Source of the DNA: UBA6115 sp050952935
GTDB taxonomy: Bacteria > Bacillota > Clostridia > Christensenellales > Aristaeellaceae
Direction of reading: 5' to 3'
Assembly (NCBI GenBank): GCA_050952935.1
Contig: JBMNLS010000001.1
Location: 1,178,001-1,242,000, forward strand
DNA length: 64,000 nt
The position numbers and the translations under genes were made by a program. Positions 26,435-34,070 of this stretch are shown here, piece after piece. How positions within the stretch are numbered: the stretch's first letter is position 1; the number at the start of each line of letters is the position of its first letter. The notes under the pieces are model-generated. The model worked only from the letters and a program-made list of their open reading frames with translations. It was not told the origin of the DNA and ran no database searches.

Positions 26435-26451
26435 GTTTAGTAAACCTAAAC
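26435..26451 (+). promoter_or_regulatory. Putative operator upstream of the pot regulator gene
   Basis: A perfect inverted repeat GTTTAG-TAAAC-CTAAAC lies 12 bp after the -10 box, near the transcription start, and 24 bp before the regulator start codon. The position suits autorepression by the XRE-cupin protein encoded next; this is inferred, not demonstrated. Confidence 0.5.
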
Positions 26452-26475
26452 CCAAAGTTGAGGAGGAGAAAGACA

Positions 26476-27018
26476 GTGGACATTGGCGGGACCCTGAAAA
26501 GCTTGCGGCTTGCCCGGAACCTGACCCAGGAGGACCTGGCGGACCGGTGTGAGCTGACCAAGGGCTTTATCTCCCAGGTGGAGAATAACCTGACCTCGCC
26601 GTCCATCTCCACGCTGTCTGACATGATTGAGTGCCTGGGCTCCAGCCTGGAGGAGTTTTTCAGCGCCCACCAGCAGGAGCGCATTGTGTTTAAAAAAGAG
26701 GACATGTTTGAAAAGGTGGATGAGGAGACCCTCAAAGGCTCTATCCTGTGGCTGGTGCCCAGTGCCCAGAAAAACATGATGGAGCCCATGCTGGTACACC
26801 TGGGACCGGGCGGCCGCACCGCTGAGATCCCCGCCCATGAGGGAGAGGAGTTCGCCTATGTGCTCTCCGGCAGCGTTCAGCTGGTGCTGGGCAGAGATCG
26901 CTACCCCCTTAGCCGGGGGGAGAGCTTCTGCATCCACCCCAGGGCCCCCCACCATGTGGAAAACCAAGGAGAGCGTGAAGCGCGGTTTTTGTGGGCCTCA
27001 ACGCCCCCTTCGTTTTAG
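26476..27018 (+). CDS. XRE-family regulator with cupin domain, polyamine-type
   Basis: A 180-residue DNA-binding regulator. Residues 1-65 form an XRE helix-turn-helix (LKSLRLARNLTQEDLADRCELTKGFISQVENN), and residues about 105-180 form a cupin sensor domain (EIPAHEGEEFAYVLSGSVQLVLG, then PHHVEN). This architecture and the position directly before potA match the PuuR-like regulators that control spermidine/putrescine uptake in Firmicutes. The start is GTG at 26476, seven bases after GGAGGAG; an ATG upstream in the leader is not well placed. A palindromic site lies just upstream. Confidence 0.88.
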   Translation: MDIGGTLKSLRLARNLTQEDLADRCELTKGFISQVENNLTSPSISTLSDMIECLGSSLEEFFSAHQQERIVFKKEDMFEKVDEETLKGSILWLVPSAQKNMMEPMLVHLGPGGRTAEIPAHEGEEFAYVLSGSVQLVLGRDRYPLSRGESFCIHPRAPHHVENQGEREARFLWASTPPSF

Positions 27019-27048
27019 TTTCTTTATTACTGTATCCGGAGGTTGTTG

Positions 27049-28128
27049 ATGGAAGAACAGCGGCAATTGATCAAGCTGGAGAATGTGTCCAAGGAATATG
27101 ACGGCACGGTGGTGCTGTCGGATATAAACCTATACATCCGCAAAAATGAGTTTGTGACCTTGCTGGGGCCTTCTGGCTGTGGAAAAACCACCACCCTGCG
27201 CATCATCGGCGGCTTTGAGCGCCCCAGCACCGGCCGGGTGCTGTTTGACGGCCAGGATATTACGGATTTGCCGCCCTATAAGCGCCGGGTGAACACGGTG
27301 TTCCAGAAATACGCCCTGTTTCCCCATCTGAATGTGTTTGAGAACATCGCCTTTGGCCTGAAGGTGGCCAAGCGTCCTATGGACGAGATCAAGGACCGGG
27401 TTGAGAAAATGCTTGCCCTGGTGAACCTGAAAGGCTATGGCAAGCGCAGCGTGGACAGCCTCTCCGGCGGTCAGCAGCAGCGCATCGCGATTGCCCGCGC
27501 CCTGGTGAATGAACCGGAGGTGCTGCTGCTGGATGAGCCCCTGGGCGCGCTGGATCTGAAACTCAGGCAGGAGATGCAGCTGGAGCTTAAGCGCATGCAG
27601 CAGCGGCTTGGCATCACCTTTATTTTTGTCACCCACGATCAGGAGGAGGCCCTCACCATGTCCGACATCATCGTGGTGATGCGGGGGGGCCTTATCCAGC
27701 AGATCGGCACCCCCAAGGATGTGTATGACGAGCCCAAAAGCGCCTTTGTGGCCAACTTCATTGGCGAATCAAACATCATCCGGGGCACCATGGTGAAGGA
27801 CTGCCTGGTGAACATCTGCGGCGTCAACTTCCCCTGCGTGGACAAGGGCTTTGGCGAGGATGTGCCGGTGGATGTGCTGATCAGGCCCGAGGATATGCAG
27901 ATGGTGAGCGTGGAGGAGGGGATGCTGAAGGGCACGGTCAGAAGCGTGCTGTTTAAGGGCGTCCACTACGAAATGATCATTGACGCCGGGGAGTTTTCCT
28001 TCATGGTGCATTCCACCACCATGCAGCCGGAAGGGGCTGAGGTGGGGCTGTCGGTGATCCCCTTTAATATCCATATCATGTGCCCCATGCCAGTGGAGCC
28101 TGTGGAGGAGGAAGAGGCGGAAGAATGA
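27049..28128 (+). CDS. potA: Spermidine/putrescine ABC transporter ATP-binding protein PotA
   Basis: ATPase subunit of the polyamine importer, 359 residues. Walker A GPSGCGKTT is at 40-48, the ABC signature LSGGQQQR at 138-145 and Walker B LLLLDEPLGALD near 158-169, followed by the switch histidine in THDQEEAL. The C-terminal 120 residues form the TOBE regulatory domain typical of PotA. ATG at 27049 follows GGAGGTTGTTG. Its stop overlaps the potB start by four bases. Confidence 0.95.
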   Translation: MEEQRQLIKLENVSKEYDGTVVLSDINLYIRKNEFVTLLGPSGCGKTTTLRIIGGFERPSTGRVLFDGQDITDLPPYKRRVNTVFQKYALFPHLNVFENIAFGLKVAKRPMDEIKDRVEKMLALVNLKGYGKRSVDSLSGGQQQRIAIARALVNEPEVLLLDEPLGALDLKLRQEMQLELKRMQQRLGITFIFVTHDQEEALTMSDIIVVMRGGLIQQIGTPKDVYDEPKSAFVANFIGESNIIRGTMVKDCLVNICGVNFPCVDKGFGEDVPVDVLIRPEDMQMVSVEEGMLKGTVRSVLFKGVHYEMIIDAGEFSFMVHSTTMQPEGAEVGLSVIPFNIHIMCPMPVEPVEEEEAEE

Positions 28129-29114
28129 GCAGCATGCGTTTCCCGCCCTGGGCCATCTGGGCCATGTTGGCGGGGTTGATCGGCTTTGTGGCGCTGATTG
28201 CGGCCAGCATCCGGAAAAACCGAGGCATCAAGCGCAGCTTGTTTGCCTTTCCCTATTCATTGTGGATAGCGGTGTTTACCATTATTCCGCTGCTGCTGAT
28301 CGGCTACTATGCCTTTACAGACAAGATGGGCCAGTTCACCCTGGACAACTTCAAAACCTTCTGGGACAGCAACTATGAAATGAACCGCCAGCTGGTGGAG
28401 ATGGGCTTAAACCCCGCCGACCTGGGCAGCGCCCGGGGCACGGTGAATGTGGATACCCTGGTGTACTCCCTGTGGATGGCCTTCCTTTGCACGGTGATCT
28501 GCCTGTTTCTGGGCTATCCGGCGGCGCTGTTCATGGCCGACCGGGAGTTCAGGCTGGGCAGCACCCTGGTGATCCTGTTCATCATCCCCATGTGGATGAA
28601 CTTCCTCCTGCGCACCATCGCCTGGATGAGCCTGTTGGAGGATAACGGGCTGATCAACAGCCTGCTGGCGGCCCTGGGGCTGCCGCGGATGCAGCTGATG
28701 TATAACTCGGAGGCGGTGCTGCTGGGCATGGTGTATAACTACCTGCCCTTCATGGTGTTCCCCATTTACAATGCCCTGGCCAAGCAGGATGGCCGCTTGT
28801 CGGAGGCGGCCATGGACCTGGGCGCCAGCCCCATGCTGACCTTCTGGCGGGTGACGATGCCGCTGAGCCTGCCGGGTGTGGTTTCAGGCATCACGATGGT
28901 GTTTATGCCTTCCGTCACCACCTTCTTTATCCCCAGGGTTTTGGGCGGGGGCAACACGGAGATGTTTGGCGACCTGATTGAGCGCACCTTCCTGTCGGCG
29001 GATAACTGGAACGTGGGCAGCGCCTTGAGTCTGATCATGATGATTCTGATTCTGATGAGCCTGACGCTTCTGCGCAAGGTGGACCCGGAGGGAGAAGGAG
29101 GGAGCACCATATGA
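28125..29114 (+). CDS. potB: Spermidine/putrescine ABC transporter permease PotB
   Basis: Inner-membrane permease of the polyamine importer, 329 residues and about six to seven helices, slightly long because of an extra N-terminal helix (WAIWAMLAGLIGFVALIAA). The EAA loop that contacts PotA reads EAAMDLGASPMLTFWRVTMPLSLPGV. A loop between the first core helices (about residues 70-105) is larger than usual. The start ATG overlaps potA and the stop overlaps potC, indicating a single transcript. Confidence 0.93.
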   Translation: MSSMRFPPWAIWAMLAGLIGFVALIAASIRKNRGIKRSLFAFPYSLWIAVFTIIPLLLIGYYAFTDKMGQFTLDNFKTFWDSNYEMNRQLVEMGLNPADLGSARGTVNVDTLVYSLWMAFLCTVICLFLGYPAALFMADREFRLGSTLVILFIIPMWMNFLLRTIAWMSLLEDNGLINSLLAALGLPRMQLMYNSEAVLLGMVYNYLPFMVFPIYNALAKQDGRLSEAAMDLGASPMLTFWRVTMPLSLPGVVSGITMVFMPSVTTFFIPRVLGGGNTEMFGDLIERTFLSADNWNVGSALSLIMMILILMSLTLLRKVDPEGEGGSTI

Positions 29115-29884
29115 CCAGGTTTTTCAAGCGCGGTTATCTGGCGCTGATCCTGCTGTTTTTGTATGTGCCCATTGTGGTGCTGATTATCCAGTCCTTTAAT
29201 GCGGGGGTCAGCCGGGCCCGGTGGGAAGGTTTTTCGCTGAAGTGGTATTCCGCTCTGTTCAAAAGCCCTGACATTGTGAACGCGCTTTATATCACGGTGA
29301 CCGTGGCGCTGCTGGCGGCGATTTTCGCCACCATCATTGGCACCGCCGCCGCTATCGGTATCCACGCCATGCAAAAACGCCCCCAGGTGGTGATGATGAC
29401 GCTCACCAACATCCCCATGACCATGCCCGACATTGTCACCGGCATTTCGCTTATGCTGCTGTTTATCTTTACCCGGATGCATCGGGGCTATTTCACGATG
29501 CTGCTGGCCCACATCACCTTCAACATCCCCTATGTAATCTTGTCGGTGATGCCAAAGCTCAAGCAGATGAACAAGTTCAGCTACGAGGCGGCGCTGGATT
29601 TGGGGGCGACGCCCGGCTACGCCCTGCGCAAGGTGGTGCTGCCCTTTGTAATGCCTGGGGTAATCACGGGGGCGCTGCTTTCCTTCACGCTGTCGCTTGA
29701 TGACTTCACCATTTCCTACTTCACCACCAGCCCCCTGGTGCAAAACCTGTCCACCCTTATTTACTCTGAGGCGCGCAAGGGCATCAAGCCCACCATGAAC
29801 GCCCTTTCGGCGCTGATGTTTGTGGCTTTGCTGGTTCTGCTTCTGGCGGTCAACCGCCGGGTGTCTAAAACTCAGGATTTATAA
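29111..29884 (+). CDS. potC: Spermidine/putrescine ABC transporter permease PotC
   Basis: Second permease subunit, 257 residues with six helices. The EAA loop reads EAALDLGATPGYALRKVVLPFVMPGV, and LSLDDFTISYFTT near the C-terminus is a PotC/PotI hallmark. ATG at 29111 overlaps the potB stop by four bases. In some Firmicutes PotC and PotD are fused; here they are separate, with 17 bases between them. Confidence 0.94.
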   Translation: MTRFFKRGYLALILLFLYVPIVVLIIQSFNAGVSRARWEGFSLKWYSALFKSPDIVNALYITVTVALLAAIFATIIGTAAAIGIHAMQKRPQVVMMTLTNIPMTMPDIVTGISLMLLFIFTRMHRGYFTMLLAHITFNIPYVILSVMPKLKQMNKFSYEAALDLGATPGYALRKVVLPFVMPGVITGALLSFTLSLDDFTISYFTTSPLVQNLSTLIYSEARKGIKPTMNALSALMFVALLVLLLAVNRRVSKTQDL

Positions 29885-29901
29885 CAAAACGGAGGTAAAA
29901 A

Positions 29902-30945
29902 ATGAAAAAACTGTTGTCCATGGTGCTTGTTTGCCTGATGGCCCTTTCCCTGCTTTCCGCTGGCGCCGAGGGTGTGGTGAAAGTGTTCAACTGGGAGGAT
30001 TACATCGATGAGGAGGTCATCCGCCTGTTTGAGGAGGAGACCGGCATCAAGGTGGACTACATGCGCTTCACCCTCAATGAGGATATGATGGTGCAGGTGC
30101 GCAACAGCCCCGGCTATTTTGATGTGGTGTTCCCTTCCGACTATGCCATTGAGCGCATGATTTCAGAAGATCTGCTGCAGCCCATCGATCTTTCCAAGGT
30201 GCCCAACAGCGTTCAGGTTCTGGACTGGCTCAAAAGCCCCGACTATGACCCGGACAACAAGTTTTCTGTTCCCTACATGTGGGGCACGGTGGGCATCCTG
30301 TATGACACCACCCGGGTGTCTGCCCCCATCGATTCCTGGGGCGCGCTGTTTGATGAGCAGTACAAGGGCCAGGTGTTCATGATGGATTCTCCCCGGGACA
30401 CTCTGGGCGCGGCGCTGCTGTATCTGGGCTACTCCGTCAACTCCAAAGATCCTCAGGAGCTCAAGGCCGCGGCCGATCTGCTGATCAAACAGAAGCAGGA
30501 CGGCATCGTGAAAGCCTACCAGGTGGACGAAACCAAGGACAAGATGGTGGCGGGGGAAGGCATCCTGGCGGTGATGTGGTCGGGTGATGCCCAGTACGCC
30601 ATCGACAACGACCCGGACGGCAAGCTGGCCTATGTGGTGCCCAAGGAAGGCAGTAATGTGTGGATTGATGGGATGGTCATCCCCAAATCAGCCCCCAACC
30701 CGGAAAACGCCCTGGCCTTCATCGATTTCCTTTCCCGGCCTGAAATCGCTCAGATGAACTGCGAATACATCCGCTATTCCAGCCCCAACAAGGGCGCCAT
30801 TGAGCTGATGGGCGAGGAATATACCGGCAACACCAACCTGAACCCCACCCAGGAAACCATCGACAATTGCGAATTCTTCCACGACAACGCCGATGTGAAG
30901 GTGCTGTATGATACCTTCTGGGGCATGGTGAAAAACGCGAAATAA
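29902..30945 (+). CDS. potD: Spermidine/putrescine-binding protein PotD, without a lipobox
   Basis: Extracellular substrate-binding protein, 347 residues. The mature domain opens with VKVFNWEDYIDEEVIRLFEEETGIKV and carries DVVFPSDYAIERM and YMWGTVGILYD, all standard PotD features that form the polyamine cleft. The leader (MKKLLSMVLVCLMALSLLSA) is a good signal peptide, but the residue expected to be the lipidated cysteine is missing: the sequence reads LLSAGAEG. The only leader cysteine is at residue 11, inside the hydrophobic core. Lipid anchoring is therefore not predicted. It is the last gene of the operon, followed by a good terminator. Confidence 0.93.
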   Translation: MKKLLSMVLVCLMALSLLSAGAEGVVKVFNWEDYIDEEVIRLFEEETGIKVDYMRFTLNEDMMVQVRNSPGYFDVVFPSDYAIERMISEDLLQPIDLSKVPNSVQVLDWLKSPDYDPDNKFSVPYMWGTVGILYDTTRVSAPIDSWGALFDEQYKGQVFMMDSPRDTLGAALLYLGYSVNSKDPQELKAAADLLIKQKQDGIVKAYQVDETKDKMVAGEGILAVMWSGDAQYAIDNDPDGKLAYVVPKEGSNVWIDGMVIPKSAPNPENALAFIDFLSRPEIAQMNCEYIRYSSPNKGAIELMGEEYTGNTNLNPTQETIDNCEFFHDNADVKVLYDTFWGMVKNAK

Positions 30946-30978
30946 CTCTTAACAAGTTCACTTAAAAACACTTTGACG

Positions 30979-31006
30979 CAGGGGCGCTTTTCCGCCCCTG
31001 TGTTTT
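30979..31006 (+). terminator. Intrinsic terminator of the pot operon
   Basis: An 8-bp GC-rich stem CAGGGGCG/CGCCCCTG with a 6-base loop is followed by TGTTTT, 34 bp after the potD stop. Confidence 0.8.
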
Positions 31007-31042
31007 CTGATATATTGATGCTGCCATTTGAAAGGAGATAAC

Positions 31043-31552
31043 ATGGATGTAACCCGGTTATCCGGCCAGTATGCTGTCAGGCGCTTGCAGGAGGATGACA
31101 TACCTGCCGTTTTTGCTTTGTGCCGGGAGAATACGGTTTTTTATCAGCATGCCCCACCCCCTGCCACACCTGAAATTATCAGAAGGGATATGCAGGCGCT
31201 GCCGCCTGAAAGGAGCAAGGATGACAAGTATTATCTGGGATTTTTTGACGAGACGGCGTTGATCGCCGTGCTGGATGTGATTGTGGGATATCCGGATGCC
31301 GAAACGGTTTTCTTGGGCTTTTTTATGTTGGATATAAGCCGGCAGGGCCAGGGCATTGGAAGCGCCATTATTCAAGAGCTGTGTGGGGAATGGCGCAGGC
31401 AGGGCTACCGTAAGGCCATGCTCGGCTGGGCGAAGGATAATCGCCAGGCAGAGAAATTCTGGCATAAAAACGGTTTTATTCCCACGGGTGTGACAGATAA
31501 GCGCAGCAATGATTGCCCTGTTGTTTTAGCGGAGAAAGCATTGCGGACTTGA
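31043..31552 (+). CDS. GNAT family N-acetyltransferase
   Basis: A 169-residue acetyl-CoA-dependent acetyltransferase. The acetyl-CoA-binding motif A is visible as DISRQGQGIGSAIIQEL near residues 97-113, followed by KAMLGWAKDNRQAEKFWHKNGF, the usual motif B. It has its own strong ribosome site (AAAGGAGATAAC) and is separated from the pot operon by a terminator. Its location next to polyamine transport genes makes a polyamine substrate conceivable, but GNAT substrates cannot be assigned from such motifs. Confidence 0.8.
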   Translation: MDVTRLSGQYAVRRLQEDDIPAVFALCRENTVFYQHAPPPATPEIIRRDMQALPPERSKDDKYYLGFFDETALIAVLDVIVGYPDAETVFLGFFMLDISRQGQGIGSAIIQELCGEWRRQGYRKAMLGWAKDNRQAEKFWHKNGFIPTGVTDKRSNDCPVVLAEKALRT

Positions 31553-31595
31553 TCAGGGATAACTTTCCCATTTAAAAAGCATATTAATTAAGAAT

Positions 31596-31617
31596 CGAGG
31601 GGCCAACTGGCCCCTCG
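31596..31617. terminator. Hairpin between convergent GNAT and PotD-like genes
   Basis: A 9-bp stem CGAGGGGCC/GGCCCCTCG with a 4-base loop, located between two convergent stop codons. The U tracts are weak. Confidence 0.6.
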
Positions 31618-31641
31618 TGGGATAATTGCATATTTTGGTTT

Positions 31642-32715
31642 TTACTGCAGCTTGAACTCGGCCCAGATGTCCTGGAACTTGCTCTCGGTTTCACCCACAT
31701 CCATGATGAATTCAGTTTCACCCAGGATATCCTTGGGGATGTTGATGGCAGGGTTGTTCCTGAGGTATTCGGGGATGAACTCATAGGCCGCGGCTACGGG
31801 AGAGAGGTAGTACTGCATGGCGGCGGTGTTGCCGGCCACCTGGGCATCCAGAAGGAAGTTGAGCAGCTTGTGGGCGTTGGCGGGGTGGGGGGCGTCGACG
31901 GAGATCACCAGGGAGTCAATGCCGAATCCCATGCCTTCCTTGGGGTAGACCACTTTCAGGTTGGGATTTGCGTCCATGGCCAGCAGCACAAAGGGGGTGA
32001 ACATATAGCCAACGGACACATCGCCTGAGATCAGGTCGTTATGGGGGGTGTCATAATTGAAGGCGCGGATGTTGGGGCGCAGCTTGAAAAGCTTCTCCTT
32101 GGCCTCCTGCAGTTCCTTTTCATCGGTGGTGTTGAAGGAATAGCCCAGGGTTTTAAGCGTGATGCCGATGATGTTGCGGGCATCGTCAATGACCACGACG
32201 CTGTCCTTCAGCGCGGGGTTCCAAAGATCCTCATAGCCGGTGATTTCGATGTCCACCAAATCGGGATTGTAGACGATCAGCGGGGTGCCGGAGGTGTAGG
32301 GCACGGTGTACTCGTTGTTTTCATCATAGTATTTGGACAGGAAGTCGGGGTCCAGGTTCTTGTAGTTGGGCAGCAACTCCTTGTCCAGTTTCATCAGTTT
32401 TCCGTCTTTGCGCAGCATGTTCAGCGCGTAGTCACTGGCCAGAATAACGTCATACTCGTTATCTGCACTCCGTAGTTTAATGAGCATCTCTTCATTGGAG
32501 AGGAAGGTGGAATAGTTGATTTTGATACCGGTTTCCTCTGTGAATTTAGCCACTGTTCCATCGTCAATATAGGTAGCCCAGGTCAGCAGGTTAAGTGATT
32601 TTTCTTCAGTTGGGGGCGTTTTCGGCCGTGTAAGGAAATAAACAGTCACTGCAATAACAACAAGTACCACGATTAAAGCGATTATCCATAGTTTCTTTGT
32701 GTTAGCCTTGGTCAT
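31642..32715 (-). CDS. Membrane-anchored PotD-like substrate-binding protein
   Basis: A second polyamine-type binding protein, 357 residues. Instead of a cleavable leader it begins MTKANTKKLWIIALIVVLVVIAVTVYFL, an uncleaved signal-anchor helix, then a short Pro/Thr linker and the PotD fold (LNLLTWATYIDDGTVAKFTEETGIKI, DVILASDYALNML, PYTSGTPLIVYNP). It shares the family with potD at 29902 but is clearly divergent. Its start overlaps the end of the Sua5-like gene by 14 bases, so it is translated from the same transcript. It may use the PotABC permease or have a sensing role. Confidence 0.88.
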   Translation of the reverse strand: MTKANTKKLWIIALIVVLVVIAVTVYFLTRPKTPPTEEKSLNLLTWATYIDDGTVAKFTEETGIKINYSTFLSNEEMLIKLRSADNEYDVILASDYALNMLRKDGKLMKLDKELLPNYKNLDPDFLSKYYDENNEYTVPYTSGTPLIVYNPDLVDIEITGYEDLWNPALKDSVVVIDDARNIIGITLKTLGYSFNTTDEKELQEAKEKLFKLRPNIRAFNYDTPHNDLISGDVSVGYMFTPFVLLAMDANPNLKVVYPKEGMGFGIDSLVISVDAPHPANAHKLLNFLLDAQVAGNTAAMQYYLSPVAAAYEFIPEYLRNNPAINIPKDILGETEFIMDVGETESKFQDIWAEFKLQ

Positions 32716-33763
32716 TATTTGTATCCTCCTGTGATATTATTAGATCCTTTGTGTTAACTACATGGAAATCTGCAGCACGCACCAAGCGGTTCATCAGCGC
32801 CAGGCCCAAGCCCTCCTCAGGCAGCGCCTCCGCGTACAGGTGGCTACAGCCCATCTTGTCGGCTTGGCGCAGCAGGTGAAACAGCCGGTGAGCGGCTTGG
32901 TTCAGGTCATCCCCCAGGTTTAATACCTCCAGCCCCTCATAGGCAGGCAGGCGGTTGGCCAGCGCCATCACGCAGGGTTTTTCCTCCCCGGCGCACAGCT
33001 GCTTGATGCGTTCAGCGGCCTTGTCCGGCGTTCCTTTGACCAGGGTGAGGGGAACGGCGGGGGCATAGTGACGGTGGCGCATGCCGGGGGAGGGGGCTGA
33101 TTCGCCCTCGGCCAGGGGCCGCATGGCGCTGCCAGCCACCAGGCATTCCCCGGCAACGGCAGCAAGCATCTTCGGCGTGATGAAGCCCGGGCGCAGCACC
33201 CTGGGCACGCGGCCAGTGGCGTCCACCACCGTGGACTCCAGTCCCACATCACACACACCGCCATCCAGCACCAGGGGGATGCGGCCATTCAAATCGCTTA
33301 GCACATGGGCCGCTGTGGTGGGGCTGGGATAACCTGAGCGGTTGGCGCTGGGGGCCGCGATGGGCAGGCTGCTTTGGGCGATCACCGCCCGCATGGCCGG
33401 GTGGCTGGGGGCCCTGAGTGCCACGGTGGAAAGGCCTGCGGTGACCACATCCGGCACCCGGCTTAGCTTGGGCAAAATCAGGGTCAAAGGCCCCGGCCAG
33501 AAGGCGTCCATCAGGCTTTCGGCAAGGGGGGGCACCTGGGCCAGCTCCCTGGCCTGTGCCTTGTCCAGCACATGGACGATCAGCGGGTTATCCGCCGGGC
33601 GCCCCTTGGCCTTAAAGATAGCCAGCACCGCCGCCGGGTTCATGGCGTCAGCCCCTAGGCCGTACACGGTTTCTGTGGGAATGCCCACCACCTGCCCGGC
33701 CTTTATAGCCTCCGCCGCTATGATTATACCCGTCTGGTCAGCCGGTATACACCTGGTCTCCAT
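32702..33763 (-). CDS. L-threonylcarbamoyladenylate synthase, Sua5/YwlC type
   Basis: Cytoplasmic enzyme that makes threonylcarbamoyl-AMP for the t6A modification of ANN-decoding tRNAs. The 353-residue length is that of the two-domain Sua5 type. The catalytic domain shows GQVVGIPTETVYGLGADA, FKAKGRPADNPLIVHV, APSANRSGYPSPT and LESTVVDATG; the C-terminal Sua5 domain follows after the linker with PGMRHRHYAP. The ATG at 33763 follows AGGAAAGGAAAAAAGG. It is coupled to the PotD-like gene downstream; the functional link is not obvious. Confidence 0.92.
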   Translation of the reverse strand: METRCIPADQTGIIIAAEAIKAGQVVGIPTETVYGLGADAMNPAAVLAIFKAKGRPADNPLIVHVLDKAQARELAQVPPLAESLMDAFWPGPLTLILPKLSRVPDVVTAGLSTVALRAPSHPAMRAVIAQSSLPIAAPSANRSGYPSPTTAAHVLSDLNGRIPLVLDGGVCDVGLESTVVDATGRVPRVLRPGFITPKMLAAVAGECLVAGSAMRPLAEGESAPSPGMRHRHYAPAVPLTLVKGTPDKAAERIKQLCAGEEKPCVMALANRLPAYEGLEVLNLGDDLNQAAHRLFHLLRQADKMGCSHLYAEALPEEGLGLALMNRLVRAADFHVVNTKDLIISQEDTNNDQG

Positions 33764-33780
33764 CCTTTTTTCCTTTCCTG

Positions 33781-33815
33781 AATGAATAAGGCGGAGGACA
33801 TGCTGCCCATCCGCC
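33781..33815 (-). terminator. Terminator downstream of 6S RNA
   Basis: Reading leftward, GGCGGA and TCCGCC enclose a partly paired 14-base interior, followed by the T-rich TTATTCATT. It lies between the 6S RNA and the Sua5-like start codon. Confidence 0.55.
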
Positions 33816-33824
33816 GTGTGAATC

Positions 33825-34018
33825 GTAGAGATAGCCCAAAGTGCCGCTGCCAGCCATTTTTTCACCCGCTATGTTCAGCAGGTCGGTTCCCTGCGGCCAT
33901 CTTCTGCCTTCCCCGTCGCTTGCGCGGGGGCCTGCCATCCAATGACCGACCCGGGTACCGTAAGGTAAGATGTGGGTAAAAACAGCCAACTGGCGCACAC
34001 CTCAGGTCCTATCCCGAT
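33825..34018 (-). ncRNA. ssrS: 6S RNA
   Basis: Candidate for the RNA that binds and inhibits the sigma-A RNA polymerase holoenzyme. The 5' end (CCTGAGGTGTGCGCCAG) and the 3' end (GGCAGCGGCACTTTGGG) pair into the long closing helix typical of 6S: GATAG pairs with CTATC, CCTGAGGTG with CACTTTGGG (some G-U pairs) and GCCAG with CTGGC. A middle region follows, then an inner arm closed by GGTCGGT/ACCGACC and capped by a GCAA tetraloop. Length (about 190 nt), a perfect promoter, and no reading frame support this. The TTTTT/AAAAA and ACCC/GGGT complementarity in the centre could narrow the expected open bubble. Confidence 0.75.
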
Positions 34019-34024
34019 GATGTT

Positions 34025-34054
34025 ATTATAAGGCCATGCTTTTGTTTGTGTCAA
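34025..34054 (-). promoter_or_regulatory. Consensus sigma-A promoter of 6S RNA
   Basis: Perfect TTGACA and TATAAT separated by 18 bp, reading leftward. The left end of IS copy 2 is only 16 bp upstream of the -35 box. Confidence 0.85.
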
Positions 34055-34070
34055 GGGGAATGTGGGATTT

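Noticed and set aside
33825..34018. Cobalamin or T-box riboswitch ahead of the Sua5-like gene
   Set aside because: The B12-box and T-box consensus sequences are absent; the end-to-end closing helix and terminal motifs fit 6S RNA, and a terminator separates it from the gene.
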